This document shows, piece after piece, positions 36,431 to 44,734 of a DNA stretch of 64,000 nucleotides; the first letter of the stretch is position 1; each line of letters opens with the position of its first letter. The translations under genes were made by a program, and so were the position numbers. The DNA lies in assembly GCA_046329055.1 (NCBI GenBank), contig JAXLVK010000007.1, positions 27,682-91,681 of the forward strand. Reading direction: 5' to 3'. The stretch is from JADKCL01 sp046329055 (GTDB lineage Bacteria; Bacteroidota; Bacteroidia; J057; JADKCL01). The notes beneath the pieces were generated by a model. The model saw only the letters and a program-made list of their open reading frames with translations, had not been told where the DNA came from and made no database searches.

Positions 36431-36805
36431 ATGTCCGTCCGTGATTACCTGCATACCCGCAAGCGGAGCTTTGGATACGCCTTCAAGGGCGTCGCGATCC
36501 TGTTCCGAAGCCAAGCCCATGCAAAAATCCACCTTGCCGCGACCTTGATGGTCATTTCGGCAGGACTGTTTTTCGAGATCAGTTTTCCAGAATGGGCCCT
36601 CCTGTCCTTGGCGATCACGATCGTATGGGTGGCAGAGGGGGTGAATACCGCCATCGAGTTTGTGGTGGACCTCGCTTCTCCGGACCACCACGTCCTCGCT
36701 GGCAAGGCCAAGGACGTCGCCGCTGGGGCAGTCCTCTTGGCCTCCTTCGGGGCATTGGCCATCGCAGGATTTGTCCTGGGGCCACATTTTTGGTATATGT
36801 TTTGA
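36431..36805 (+). CDS. dgkA: Diacylglycerol/undecaprenol kinase family protein DgkA
   Basis: This small membrane kinase family phosphorylates diacylglycerol in Proteobacteria and undecaprenol in many other bacteria, recycling the carrier lipid for cell-wall synthesis. The signature EGVNTAIE lies at 69-76 and the KAKDVAAGAVL motif at about 92-102, with three membrane segments. The length of 124 residues is normal. It is in the same direction as DUF4412 and mnmE. Which lipid is used cannot be decided from the sequence, although undecaprenol is more common in this phylum's relatives. Confidence 0.9.
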   Translation: MSVRDYLHTRKRSFGYAFKGVAILFRSQAHAKIHLAATLMVISAGLFFEISFPEWALLSLAITIVWVAEGVNTAIEFVVDLASPDHHVLAGKAKDVAAGAVLLASFGALAIAGFVLGPHFWYMF

Positions 36806-36864
36806 GGAGCCCAACAGAATTGCATTCTCAGTAGTTTTGAAAACTGAATTCACGAATTGAATCC

Positions 36865-37524
36865 ATGTTGAAAAAATCCCTATTCCTGTTGCTGACACTG
36901 ACGCTCACCGTCGGCACACTTACTGCTCAGGCACTTTCCGATTGCAAGATCGACTACAAGGTGGACCTGAACGACCCCAAAATGGACCCCATGGCCCGCA
37001 TGATGATGAGTGGCGCCAAGATGAGCATCTCCTTCCTCGGCAAGAAGAGCCGCGTGGACATGACCATGAATGCGATGATGCGCACGGTCGCCGTCTCAGA
37101 CGAGGTCGCCAACAAGACAGTAGTTTTCATGGACATGGCTGGCAAGAAGATGGCCATGGTCCCCGACGAGGACCCCAAGTCCATGAATGAAAACTACAAT
37201 GCCACGAGCACCAAGACTGGCAAATCCAAGTCCATCGCAGGTTTCAAGTGTGAGGAATACGTCGTGAAGTCCGAATCCGGCGACGAAATCCACCTCTGGT
37301 GCACCGAAAAGATCAAGCCGCAGTCCTCCGCCACCGATTTCAGCTACAAGAACGTGAGCGGCTTCCCCCTCGAAATGGACATGAAGCAAGACGGCATGAA
37401 AATGAAGATGACCGCCACCAAGGTCTCCCCTGAGAAGCCGGATGCCAAACTCTTCAGCACCGCCATCCCCCCCGGCTACGAAGTCAAAACCCAGAAGGAG
37501 CTGGAAGGGCAATTCTCTAAGTAG
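36865..37524 (+). CDS. DUF4412 domain secreted protein (219 aa)
   Basis: A signal peptide (MLKKSLFLLLTLTLTVGTLTAQ) is followed by a Met- and Lys-rich domain with repeated KMxM-type strands (for example MARMMMSGAKMSISFLGKK, GKKMAMVPDE, KQDGMKMKMTATKV). This matches the DUF4412 family, a lipoprotein-carrier-like beta fold in the Bacteroidota periplasm. The function is unknown; many Met residues could suit metal or hydrophobic ligand binding. The coding sequence is intact. It is followed by AT-rich repeat DNA and then mnmE. Confidence 0.8.
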   Translation: MLKKSLFLLLTLTLTVGTLTAQALSDCKIDYKVDLNDPKMDPMARMMMSGAKMSISFLGKKSRVDMTMNAMMRTVAVSDEVANKTVVFMDMAGKKMAMVPDEDPKSMNENYNATSTKTGKSKSIAGFKCEEYVVKSESGDEIHLWCTEKIKPQSSATDFSYKNVSGFPLEMDMKQDGMKMKMTATKVSPEKPDAKLFSTAIPPGYEVKTQKELEGQFSK

Positions 37525-37605
37525 CTAACAGTGAATAATTAAGAATGAACAATGTCCGAGTGCGGCTGCGAATTGTTCATTATTCATTGTTAATCATTAA
37601 TTGAA
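37525..37605. repeat. AT-rich intergenic repeat, second copy
   Basis: TGAATAATTAAGAATGAACAAT near 37530 and AATTGTTCATTATTCATT at 37571-37588 are partly complementary and flank a GC-rich centre. The latter 18 bases are identical to 5081-5098, so this is the same repeat type as in the 4833-5179 gap. Confidence 0.6.
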
Positions 37606-37608
37606 GAA

Positions 37609-38964
37609 ATGGGCTACGCAGGCGATACCATCGTGGCGATATCTACGCCGCAGGGACTGGGGGCGATCGGAATGATCCGATTGTCCGGCGGGGAGGCGAT
37701 TGCGATTGCGGACCGGGTATTCAGCAAGCGCCTGGTGGATGCGCCGGGGTATAGCTTGCATTTCGGGCAATTTCTGGTTGGCGACAAGGCATTGGACGAG
37801 GTGCTGGTCTCGGTTTTCAGGGCGCCGCGGTCGTTTACGAAGGAGGATGTGGTGGAAATCAGCTTCCATGGCAGCCCGTACATCCTGCGGGAGGCGCTGC
37901 ATGCCTTGTTGGCATCGGGTGCCCGGTTAGCGGAGGCAGGCGAGTTCACGCAGAGGGCCTACCTGAACGGCGCGATGGACCTGGCGCAGGCTGAGGCGGT
38001 CGCGGACCTGATCGCGAGCAACAGCGCGCAGGCACATGGGCTAGCCTTGGCGCAGATGCGAGGCGGCATTTCCCGGGAACTCAAGGACCTGCGCGGGCGG
38101 TTGCTGGATTTCACATCACTCTTGGAGCTGGAACTGGACTTCGCTGAGGAGGATGTCGAGTTCGCGGACCGCGGGCAATTTGATGCCTTGCTTGGGGAAA
38201 TGTTGGATCGCATCGGAGGATTGATGCGGAGCTTTTCCTACGGCAATGCGATCAAGGAAGGTGTCCCCACAGCCATCATCGGCAAACCCAATGCGGGGAA
38301 ATCCACCTTGTTGAATCAGCTCCTGCAAGACAATCGCGCAATCGTGAGCGCACAGGCAGGCACCACCCGGGATGTGATCGAGGAGCGGTTGGTCATCGAC
38401 GGCATCGAGTTCCGCTTGCAGGATACGGCGGGCATCCGCGAGACGCAGGACGAAATCGAAGCCGAGGGCGTGCAGCGCAGCCTTGGACTCGCGCAGCGGG
38501 CGAGCGTGGTGGTTTACCTCTACGACCCGATCCAAGAGTCTCCGCAGGAAGCTGAGGCTGCGATCCAATCGATGGACCTGCCTGCAGCGACACGCATCCT
38601 CATCGTCGCCAACAAGGCCGATCTTTCAACCGAGCAAGCAACGGGGCACATTTCGATCTCTGCCAAGACGGGTCTGAATGTCGCGACCTTGAAAGAAGCG
38701 ATGGTCGCCGCGGTTCAAAGCTACCGGGATGCAAGCCCCAATACGGAGAGTGTCGTGATCACGAATGCGAGGCACCTGACCGCCTTGCAGCAGACCCATG
38801 AGGCCCTGGAAACAGCAAGGCAGGGCCTGAAGGCCGGAATCAGCGGTGACCTTGTCGCGATCGACATCCGGGCCGCCCTCTATGCACTGGGCAGCATCAC
38901 CGGGGAAATCTCTACGGAGGAGGTGCTGGGGAATATCTTCGGCAAATTCTGCATCGGGAAGTAG
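37609..38964 (+). CDS. mnmE: tRNA modification GTPase MnmE
   Basis: MnmE with MnmG installs the carboxymethylaminomethyl group on wobble uridine 34 of several tRNAs. The N-terminal folate-binding domain starts DTIVAISTPQGLGAIGMIRL. The GTPase domain has GKPNAGKST at 225-233, GTTRDVIEE at about 251-259, DTAG at 272-275 and NKAD at 335-338. The C-terminal helical domain ends in the invariant CIGK (448-451). The length of 451 residues is normal. The gene is intact and monocistronic-looking, with AT-rich repeat DNA just upstream. Confidence 0.96.
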   Translation: MGYAGDTIVAISTPQGLGAIGMIRLSGGEAIAIADRVFSKRLVDAPGYSLHFGQFLVGDKALDEVLVSVFRAPRSFTKEDVVEISFHGSPYILREALHALLASGARLAEAGEFTQRAYLNGAMDLAQAEAVADLIASNSAQAHGLALAQMRGGISRELKDLRGRLLDFTSLLELELDFAEEDVEFADRGQFDALLGEMLDRIGGLMRSFSYGNAIKEGVPTAIIGKPNAGKSTLLNQLLQDNRAIVSAQAGTTRDVIEERLVIDGIEFRLQDTAGIRETQDEIEAEGVQRSLGLAQRASVVVYLYDPIQESPQEAEAAIQSMDLPAATRILIVANKADLSTEQATGHISISAKTGLNVATLKEAMVAAVQSYRDASPNTESVVITNARHLTALQQTHEALETARQGLKAGISGDLVAIDIRAALYALGSITGEISTEEVLGNIFGKFCIGK

Positions 38965-38988
38965 GATTTTCAGTCGGTTGCAGCGGCA

Positions 38989-39351
38989 TTAGTCACTCTG
39001 AATCATTGCATTGCCGTTCCGTATCGGCTGCCTGAAATCGCGAAATAAAACCGTTTTCCCTTCAAACCTGACACCCTTCAAAATCTTCCAATCGGTCATT
39101 TTGGGACCTCTGGCATAGGCGCGATTCTGACGGCTCCACAAAACAAGATTCGTCTTCTGGCAGGCAAAGTGAATAAAATCACCTTCCGGCATGCCCATTT
39201 TTGACTGGAATTCGACGTATTTGGTTGGCAAATCCGTCCTATTCCCGTAAGTTTGGGGAACAATCGCTGGGAACAAACATCCCTCCCAAAATGGGATGAG
39301 TCCCTGAGATGGATTTAGAAACTGAATTGATTGATACGGAATCTTACGCAA
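38989..39351 (-). CDS. Hypothetical protein (120 aa), weak support
   Basis: An open frame with moderately coding-like composition. It has no signal peptide, membrane segment or recognised motif, and is rich in Arg, Lys and Phe. It is convergent with mnmE. It is the only candidate in the 645-base gap between mnmE and the T9SS protein gene, and the remaining part (39352-39609) shows nothing. Confidence 0.35.
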   Translation of the reverse strand: MRKIPYQSIQFLNPSQGLIPFWEGCLFPAIVPQTYGNRTDLPTKYVEFQSKMGMPEGDFIHFACQKTNLVLWSRQNRAYARGPKMTDWKILKGVRFEGKTVLFRDFRQPIRNGNAMIQSD

Positions 39352-39609
39352 TGATCAGGTTATTATCGGCTCCGGCATTGGCAACTGCATCCTTCGGGGC
39401 GCGGGCAGCAGCGGCTGTGGCTAGATAAGCCTTTGGCACCTTGTCAGTGGCTGCCGAAAGGTCTTCACTGCCAAGCAAAAAGGAATTGTGGCTGGCTCTG
39501 TAAGCCGGCATCTACCTCCCCTACTTGCGGCGCGGGTCATACTGCCACTGCAATCAGGGAACCACCAAATGCACATCGAGAGTTTGTTTGAGAAGAATAG
39601 CTAAATCTA

Positions 39610-40365
39610 ATGTATAGTATGAAACCTGTGAAACTAACGTGTTTGACCAGCCGGAAGTTCGCCATCGGGCTGATGCTTCTGTGCGCTTTTGCTCTGAAAA
39701 TCAACCTGGCGCAAGCCCAAAACTTCCGCGAAATTGACATCAACGACCTCGGCTACAGCCTGGACATCCCGGGTGTGGTTCTGAACGCTGGACAGAGTGT
39801 GGATGTCATCATCAACGTGGGCAAGGCCAATCGCCCTGCACATGATGCTGTTGGCTACAAAATCTGGCTGCAACTGAGCTCCAATGCTCAACAGCCGAAC
39901 ACCATCTCCCCCACCGCAACCTATGGCTGGCTCTGGGAAACAGGCTCCTTCATGGGCAGCACCAAGACCAATGACGTGTACAACCACACCTACTCCCGCC
40001 TGACCAAGGAAAACGGCTACGGCGAAGTGCTGCGTGTGCAGATCACCGCCGCCGTGAATGGCGTCTGGGCTCCCAGCCTGGTGCAAAACGTGGGTGGCAT
40101 TCTGATCATGGATAACATCGGCATCAAGGGTCCTGAGGTGGAACGATTCGCGATTACGCCTAATCCTTGCAGCGACCTTGCCAAAGTGGAAATCCAAGGT
40201 TTCCAGTTGGAGCGCCTTGATGTGATCAATATCCAAGGCCAGGTCGTACTCACTCAAGGTGCGATGGCAAGCTTGGACATGAGCGCCCTCTCACCGGGCA
40301 CCTATTTTGTCTCGGCAACGGACAACAAGGGTCGTGTTAGGACCGTTAGGGTGGCCAAGTACTAG
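39610..40365 (+). CDS. Secreted protein with T9SS type A sorting domain (251 aa)
   Basis: A signal peptide (with start at 39610 or, equally plausible, ATG 39619) ends in NLAQAQ. The middle domain of about 130 residues is beta-rich with no recognised function. The last 75 residues are a T9SS type A tail: ITPNPCSDLAKVEIQGFQ, LDVINIQGQVVLTQG, MSALSPGTYFVSATDNKGRVRTVRVAKY. The C-terminus acts as a secretion signal, is cleaved, and the protein is anchored or released at the outer surface by the type IX machinery, which is not in this window. The gene is intact. Confidence 0.88.
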   Translation: MYSMKPVKLTCLTSRKFAIGLMLLCAFALKINLAQAQNFREIDINDLGYSLDIPGVVLNAGQSVDVIINVGKANRPAHDAVGYKIWLQLSSNAQQPNTISPTATYGWLWETGSFMGSTKTNDVYNHTYSRLTKENGYGEVLRVQITAAVNGVWAPSLVQNVGGILIMDNIGIKGPEVERFAITPNPCSDLAKVEIQGFQLERLDVINIQGQVVLTQGAMASLDMSALSPGTYFVSATDNKGRVRTVRVAKY

Positions 40366-40432
40366 GACATCTTTTCATGTGACTTTTCGGGAAGTTTGCA
40401 GATGAATCGCTGCAAGCTTCCCGATTTACTTT

Positions 40433-41347
40433 TCAGGTGGCCCGAATAAGAGCATCGACCTTATTTAAAAGCCATTGTTGGGTACTAGTAAAAACGGGAG
40501 TTCTCGCTATCGCAGCTTTCAACTTCTCCAGTCCTTTCTTGTCCCAGGGCTGAATTTGAACCAGTTGCTTGAAGAACTTGGTCGTTTGAATATAACTTGT
40601 CTTGTGCGCGGGCGCGATCGCCTTGTTCCTCTTCACATACATCTTGAAGGATTCTGTCAAGGATTCCAATCCCACGATGTTTCCGGATTCGTAGTAGATC
40701 CGAAGAAGAAAACTCCGTGCATCGAGCCCATAAAACACGTCACCTGAGTGATCCAAAATGCGGTGGAAATACCGCTCCGCCTCATCGTTTTCCCCTCTGG
40801 AAATGTGGAGCATGCCTCGAATGAATGATTCGGTATTGCCAAATGCGTCATCAGGTAGATTGTTCGCATAGCGCTCAATCAAGTGATTCACCCAGTCGAA
40901 ATCCTGCATCCGGATGCCTACGACGGCCATGTTTTTCAACCCTGCCGCAGTTACCCCGCGGTTGAGAAAAAACAAGTTCAGCCGGTCCATCTCCTTGAAT
41001 AGGGAGTGAATCTCCTTCCAGAAACCAATCTCACCGCGATTGATCCAGCGTGTGCAATGGTTCACAGCCCCGCCAAACAAAAACAGTGCATCATTGGGCG
41101 GCAATTCTCCCCCTGACTCGAAGAGGAGCCTGATGTATTCCTGCAGGATTTCCTTTTCCTCTGGCTTCAGATAAAGTTCCAGCAGAACCCGGTGCAATTG
41201 CACCACGGCCAAATTGTCTCCGCTCAAGGGAATCGCTGGCAAGATCTCCAATGCCTTGGTGGGCAACTCGCCACGTCCTAGGATGGCCTTTTGATTCGAC
41301 TTGGAAATGAGCTCCTTGAGGGTGACGATTTGGAAAAGGTCATGCAT
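40433..41347 (-). CDS. C-terminal part of a helical cytoplasmic protein (304 aa), joined to 41340-41879
   Basis: This helical protein has many Leu-, Tyr- and Arg-rich segments with TPR-like spacing (for example IRGMLHISRGENDEAERYFHRIL near residues 175-200). No catalytic motif is visible. Its ATG overlaps the stop of the upstream gene by eight bases (ATGCATGA). In many Saprospiria relatives a single protein of about 480-540 residues contains both parts, so these may be one gene split by a one-base error, or a real pair. The protein's role is unknown. Confidence 0.6.
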   Translation of the reverse strand: MHDLFQIVTLKELISKSNQKAILGRGELPTKALEILPAIPLSGDNLAVVQLHRVLLELYLKPEEKEILQEYIRLLFESGGELPPNDALFLFGGAVNHCTRWINRGEIGFWKEIHSLFKEMDRLNLFFLNRGVTAAGLKNMAVVGIRMQDFDWVNHLIERYANNLPDDAFGNTESFIRGMLHISRGENDEAERYFHRILDHSGDVFYGLDARSFLLRIYYESGNIVGLESLTESFKMYVKRNKAIAPAHKTSYIQTTKFFKQLVQIQPWDKKGLEKLKAAIARTPVFTSTQQWLLNKVDALIRAT

Positions 41348-41879
41348 GTTCGAAAGACTCCGACGAGTCCATCACCTGCTTGCTTCGGTCCTGCGAGTGC
41401 GCAAGAGCAGCTTCTTGTTCTTCCTCCAGCCTGAACAGGGCTAGTTCCAATTGGGCGTGGTCTGTGGAAATGCTTCTCGCATCTTGCCTAGCCCGCTCCA
41501 GATAGCGGTGGAAGTGCCTCGTTTCACCCAGCAAATTCAGCTTTTTGAGGTGTAGGTTTGCCTGTAGGATAGAATCACAATCGAATGCCGACTGCGACAG
41601 GAATTGATCCACCTTGCGTTGCAGGGCTGCCCGCAGGTTCTTGATCCGAATGGGATCAAAGTCGTGTTCAGGAAATATCTGGCGATGCAGGGTCTCATCT
41701 TCCGGCATTGAATCCTTGCCCAACCATGCCGTCCGATAGCATTCGAACAACTCCCGGATCGGTTTGCTCCGGTTGAAATAGGGCGATTGCAGAAAAAGAT
41801 CGAGCCCTTCCCAGTCCGATTCGGGCATCAGAGACAAGATTTGGCCGAGTTTTCCCTCTTTTTCGATCATCGGAATCAA
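41340..41879 (-). CDS. N-terminal part of the same helical protein (179 aa)
   Basis: The start MIPMIEKEGKLGQILSLMPE is followed by WEGLDLFLQSPYFNRSKPIRELFECY, a block typical of the N-terminus of a large uncharacterised Bacteroidota protein family that begins with such SPYFN motifs. The rest is helical and charged. The stop overlaps the start of the 40433-41347 gene by eight bases. An alternative is a single gene broken near 41344. Confidence 0.6.
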   Translation of the reverse strand: MIPMIEKEGKLGQILSLMPESDWEGLDLFLQSPYFNRSKPIRELFECYRTAWLGKDSMPEDETLHRQIFPEHDFDPIRIKNLRAALQRKVDQFLSQSAFDCDSILQANLHLKKLNLLGETRHFHRYLERARQDARSISTDHAQLELALFRLEEEQEAALAHSQDRSKQVMDSSESFEHA

Positions 41880-42470
41880 CTTTTTTTCTTTTTCCTGCTG
41901 ACAAGCCGTTTCACGAATTTATCTTTTTTGAAGAAAACGAATGCAATCAAAATGGGAAAATCGTATAAAAATCAAACAAGAGATCAAATCAGCCTCCAAA
42001 TCCCGTTTATCCTTTTTATCAAAAATGTCCTAGTCTAAGAACCGCCCACCCTACACCTTTGTATCATCGAGCGAGGGACATGGTTCTAAGTGTTGATTGA
42101 AGCAAGAAAATTTAACCCCTCGCAGTTCTTTTGAAGCCTTAGAGGATCGATTTGTTTCATGGTTCGCGATCCTCCCTTGAGTTGATACAAGATATGCCTG
42201 CAAGACAGGATTTTAAGACGCGCTATATTTTTTACCCCTTGTTGAACCCGTAATCAGCACGAGTTGTGCTGTGTTACCAACTAATCCAGGGCCTCTTACC
42301 CAAGGCCGCAGCCGATCGAAAGATCGGCTTTTTTTTGCCCCCATTTTCCGAATCGGCTCAGTGCCAATGGCATTGCATTCGACCGTCCAACACGCAGATT
42401 GCATCCTTCGGGATCGAGATCTCGTATCCTTTTTCACAAAACGCATTCTGCGGGAAACCGCCCGGATTCG
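41880..42470. other. Non-coding stretch with hairpins
   Basis: No convincing protein gene is seen. GAGGATCG at 42142-42149 pairs with CGATCCTC at 42167-42174. Bases 42245-42300 look vaguely tRNA-like on the reverse strand but lack a full cloverleaf. A clear terminator lies at 42311-42336. The region probably contains the promoter of the reverse-strand helical gene and a short untranslated transcript ending at the terminator. Confidence 0.45.
42311..42336 (+). terminator. Intrinsic terminator
   Basis: GCCGATC (42311-42317), loop GAAA and GATCGGC (42322-42328) are followed by eight T residues (42329-42336): a textbook Rho-independent terminator on the plus strand. No plus-strand gene is recognised in the 430 bases before it, which raises the possibility of a small RNA or attenuator upstream of the gene at 42471. 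Confidence 0.8.
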
Positions 42471-43109
42471 ATGAGCTCCTCAATCTTGGACAAAGTCCTT
42501 TTTCGCGCTGGATGGGCCTTGCTCACCCTCGGGGCAGTTTATCTTATTCAGCTCACCGTCACCTATTTTTCGTTTTGCAGCGACTGCAACTTCTTGCTGA
42601 AGAAGCAGGATGTCGTCTTCAACCCCTTCTGGCGGACAGCATTTTACATCCATATCACGGGCGGGATCATCGCCGTAGCGACAGGCCCTTTCCAATTCCT
42701 GGGAGGGTTGCGGCGCCGCTTTCCCAAACTGCATCGCCGATTGGGATGGGCCTACGTGATTTCCATCCTTGGTATGGCTGGGCCCTCTGGGCAACTCATG
42801 GCCTTCTACAGCGAGGGCGGCAACTTTTCCACCCTCGGGTTCCTGATCATGGCCTTTCTCTGGCTCTGGACCACCTGGATGGCCTTGGCGACCGCCAAGA
42901 AGCGGGACCTCGGCGCGCACCGGGACTGGATGGTGAGGAGTTTTGCATTGAGCCTGGCTGCTGTGACGCTGCGTCTTTATGTGCCAGCCGCCTCCATGTT
43001 CATGGGTTGGGATCAAAATTTTGTGGTCGAAAGCTCCGCCTGGGTGAGTTGGATCCCCAACCTCATCATCGCTGAGGTCCTAGTCAGAAAAAAACTGATC
43101 AAATTTTAG
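42471..43109 (+). CDS. DUF2306 family membrane protein (212 aa)
   Basis: The ATG at 42471 (MSSSILDKVLF) is chosen over a TTG at 42399, which gives an implausible leader. The protein has about six membrane segments and the DUF2306 pattern with HITGGIIAVATGPFQFL near residues 62-78 followed by LHRRLGWAYVISI and AHRDWMVRSFALSLAAVTLR, where the His residues suggest haem or metal binding by analogy with the family. The function is unknown. The upstream terminator at 42311-42336 may regulate it by attenuation. Confidence 0.8.
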   Translation: MSSSILDKVLFRAGWALLTLGAVYLIQLTVTYFSFCSDCNFLLKKQDVVFNPFWRTAFYIHITGGIIAVATGPFQFLGGLRRRFPKLHRRLGWAYVISILGMAGPSGQLMAFYSEGGNFSTLGFLIMAFLWLWTTWMALATAKKRDLGAHRDWMVRSFALSLAAVTLRLYVPAASMFMGWDQNFVVESSAWVSWIPNLIIAEVLVRKKLIKF

Positions 43110-43180
43110 CCGATGCCTGTACCAAACTGAAAGACTTTACGTTAGAGTTCATATCCGCACCCGATAACCCGGTATGTCCT

Positions 43181-43822
43181 ATGAATCAAAAGATCTTCGC
43201 AGCCCTATTGTTGATCCCCGTGGCGGTATTTGCCACTGATCGCATCGTGTCTTCCGACGGAGGCGGCAAGGAAAAACAGCGGACCTCGACCACGCAACAA
43301 TCCTCTCCTGAGGCCTCCACCACCGCCGACCCGGCGACGGAAACCAAGACCATCGCCACCCTGAACCAACCTGAAGCCAAGCAGGCTGTCCGGTTGGATA
43401 CCCGTGAGGCCGTCGATGAAATGAAAGCCCTGCTAGACTCCCTGGAATCCGGCTCCATGCCCATCCTGGAAGAAATGCAGCGGGAATACATCTACGCGAG
43501 CTCCGACGCCGTCAGCTCAGACACGATCAACTGGCTGATGAAAAACGTGTTGCGCCCACTCAAGGAGAACAACCCCATGACCATCCGCCTGGATCGCTCC
43601 TTCAGCCGCTGCCCGAGTGGCTACCACGTGGAAATCCTCTCCAAGGAGGGTCGCCCTACCGGAGACGGCCTCATGGTCCTGGACGATGGCTGCTGGGATC
43701 GCCCCATCGGGATTTTCCGCTACGACATGATTTCCCACAACGTGGAGGTGCAAGCTGGAGACCGACTCGGCTACCTGCCCCTTGAATCGTACCTCAAGCT
43801 GCTCAAGTCAGCCAACGCTTAG
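43181..43822 (+). CDS. Secreted hypothetical protein (213 aa)
   Basis: A signal peptide (MNQKIFAALLLIPVAVFATD) is followed by a Thr/Ser/Gln-rich linker (about 25-65) and a domain with VDEMKALLDSLESGSMPILEEM and a Cys pair (C-P-S-G-Y near residue 145 and D-G-C-W near 170) that may form a disulfide. I recognise no family. The gene is intact, lies after DUF2306, and a terminator hairpin follows about 30 bases after the stop. Confidence 0.7.
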   Translation: MNQKIFAALLLIPVAVFATDRIVSSDGGGKEKQRTSTTQQSSPEASTTADPATETKTIATLNQPEAKQAVRLDTREAVDEMKALLDSLESGSMPILEEMQREYIYASSDAVSSDTINWLMKNVLRPLKENNPMTIRLDRSFSRCPSGYHVEILSKEGRPTGDGLMVLDDGCWDRPIGIFRYDMISHNVEVQAGDRLGYLPLESYLKLLKSANA

Positions 43823-43852
43823 GCCAGGTGGCCCAAACATTTCCCCCCGTGC

Positions 43853-43883
43853 AGCCCCTGCCATGTGCCGGGGCTATTTTTTT
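43853..43883 (+). terminator. Intrinsic terminator
   Basis: AGCCCC (43853-43858) pairs with GGGGCT (43870-43875) around an 11-base loop, followed by A and seven T residues. It ends the transcript of the secreted protein gene at 43181-43822. Confidence 0.75.
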
Positions 43884-43915
43884 GCCGCTGTGAACCGATT
43901 TCTTCCCGCGAACGT

Positions 43916-43923
43916 TAGATTTA
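43916..43923 (+). promoter_or_regulatory. -7-like box TAGATTTA next to the SGNH hydrolase start
   Basis: TAGATTTA differs from TAnnTTTG at its last base and ends 3 bases before the ATG at 43927, like the boxes at 995, 14562, 27550 and 47905. Confidence 0.45.
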
Positions 43924-43926
43924 GGC

Positions 43927-44652
43927 ATGATGCATCTCCTACACTCTCCGAACCGGAAACGACGCCTGTTGCTGATGGGATCCATGCTCATGCTGCTCAT
44001 CAGTGGCATCACCTTGGGAACCAGCATGTCACCATCCAGAAAAAGCACAGAACCTGTTCGCCTCCTGGCCTTGGGGGACTCTTATACCATCGGTGAGTCG
44101 GTCGCTGAGGATGAGCGGTGGCCCATGCAATTGCGCGACAGGCTCATGGAAAATGGCGTGGAGGTGGAGTGGTACAAGATCATTGCCCGGACAGGTTGGA
44201 AATGCAAGGAACTCTCCGCTGCGATCGATGCCTCCTCCGTGACCAATGATTACAACCTGGTAGGACTCCTGATCGGGGTGAATGACTATTTCCAGGGCCG
44301 CCCCATCGAGGAGTACAAGCGTCGCTTCCCCGAATTGCTGGAAAGGGCGATTAAATTCGCTGGCGGGCGCAAGGAGCGTGTCTTCGTGGTCTCGATCCCC
44401 GACTATTCCTACACGCCGCTCTACCAAGCGCACCACGACCCCATCAGCAGCGGCATCGACCAATTCAATGACGCCAATCGCAAGGCGAGCTTGGCTGCGG
44501 GCGTGACCTACATCGACATCACCGCCCTCTCCCGCAACTGGGAAAAGGATCCCGAACTCGTCGCGGACGATGGCTTGCATCCCTCCGGCAAGCAATACGC
44601 CGCTTGGGTGAAGCTCATGGAGCCGAAAATCCTGGAAATGCTCATGGATTGA
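43927..44652 (+). CDS. SGNH/GDSL-family hydrolase, membrane-anchored or secreted (241 aa)
   Basis: SGNH hydrolases cleave ester bonds in lipids or acetylated sugars. The catalytic blocks are visible: GDSYTIGE at 50-57 (nucleophile Ser52), the Gly of block II, GVND at 117-120 (oxyanion Asn), and DDGLHPSG at 214-221 with Asp215 and His218. An N-terminal hydrophobic segment (residues 13-30) serves as a signal anchor or signal peptide. The length is normal for single-domain family members. The substrate is unknown. A hairpin shared with the convergent T9SS gene follows the stop. Confidence 0.9.
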   Translation: MMHLLHSPNRKRRLLLMGSMLMLLISGITLGTSMSPSRKSTEPVRLLALGDSYTIGESVAEDERWPMQLRDRLMENGVEVEWYKIIARTGWKCKELSAAIDASSVTNDYNLVGLLIGVNDYFQGRPIEEYKRRFPELLERAIKFAGGRKERVFVVSIPDYSYTPLYQAHHDPISSGIDQFNDANRKASLAAGVTYIDITALSRNWEKDPELVADDGLHPSGKQYAAWVKLMEPKILEMLMD

Positions 44653-44689
44653 TGGGGAGCAACGGGCCATTCGATCAGCCCGCCGACAG

Positions 44690-44715
44690 AGCGGTCAGGC
44701 TGAAGCCTGACCGCT
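44690..44715. terminator. Bidirectional terminator hairpin between convergent genes
   Basis: AGCGGTCAGGC (44690-44700), loop TGAA and GCCTGACCGCT (44705-44715) form a perfect 11-bp stem between the SGNH hydrolase gene (stop 44652) and the reverse-strand T9SS gene (stop about 44735). No long T tract is present on either side. Confidence 0.6.
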
Positions 44716-44734
44716 TCGTTGCTGCGTGGGACGA

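Noticed and set aside
42240..42300. tRNA-like sequence on the reverse strand (AGTTGGTAACACAGCACAACTC, GGGTTCAAC)
   Set aside because: D-arm and T-loop resemblance only. No acceptor stem pairing and no proper anticodon arm can be drawn, so it is not annotated as a tRNA.
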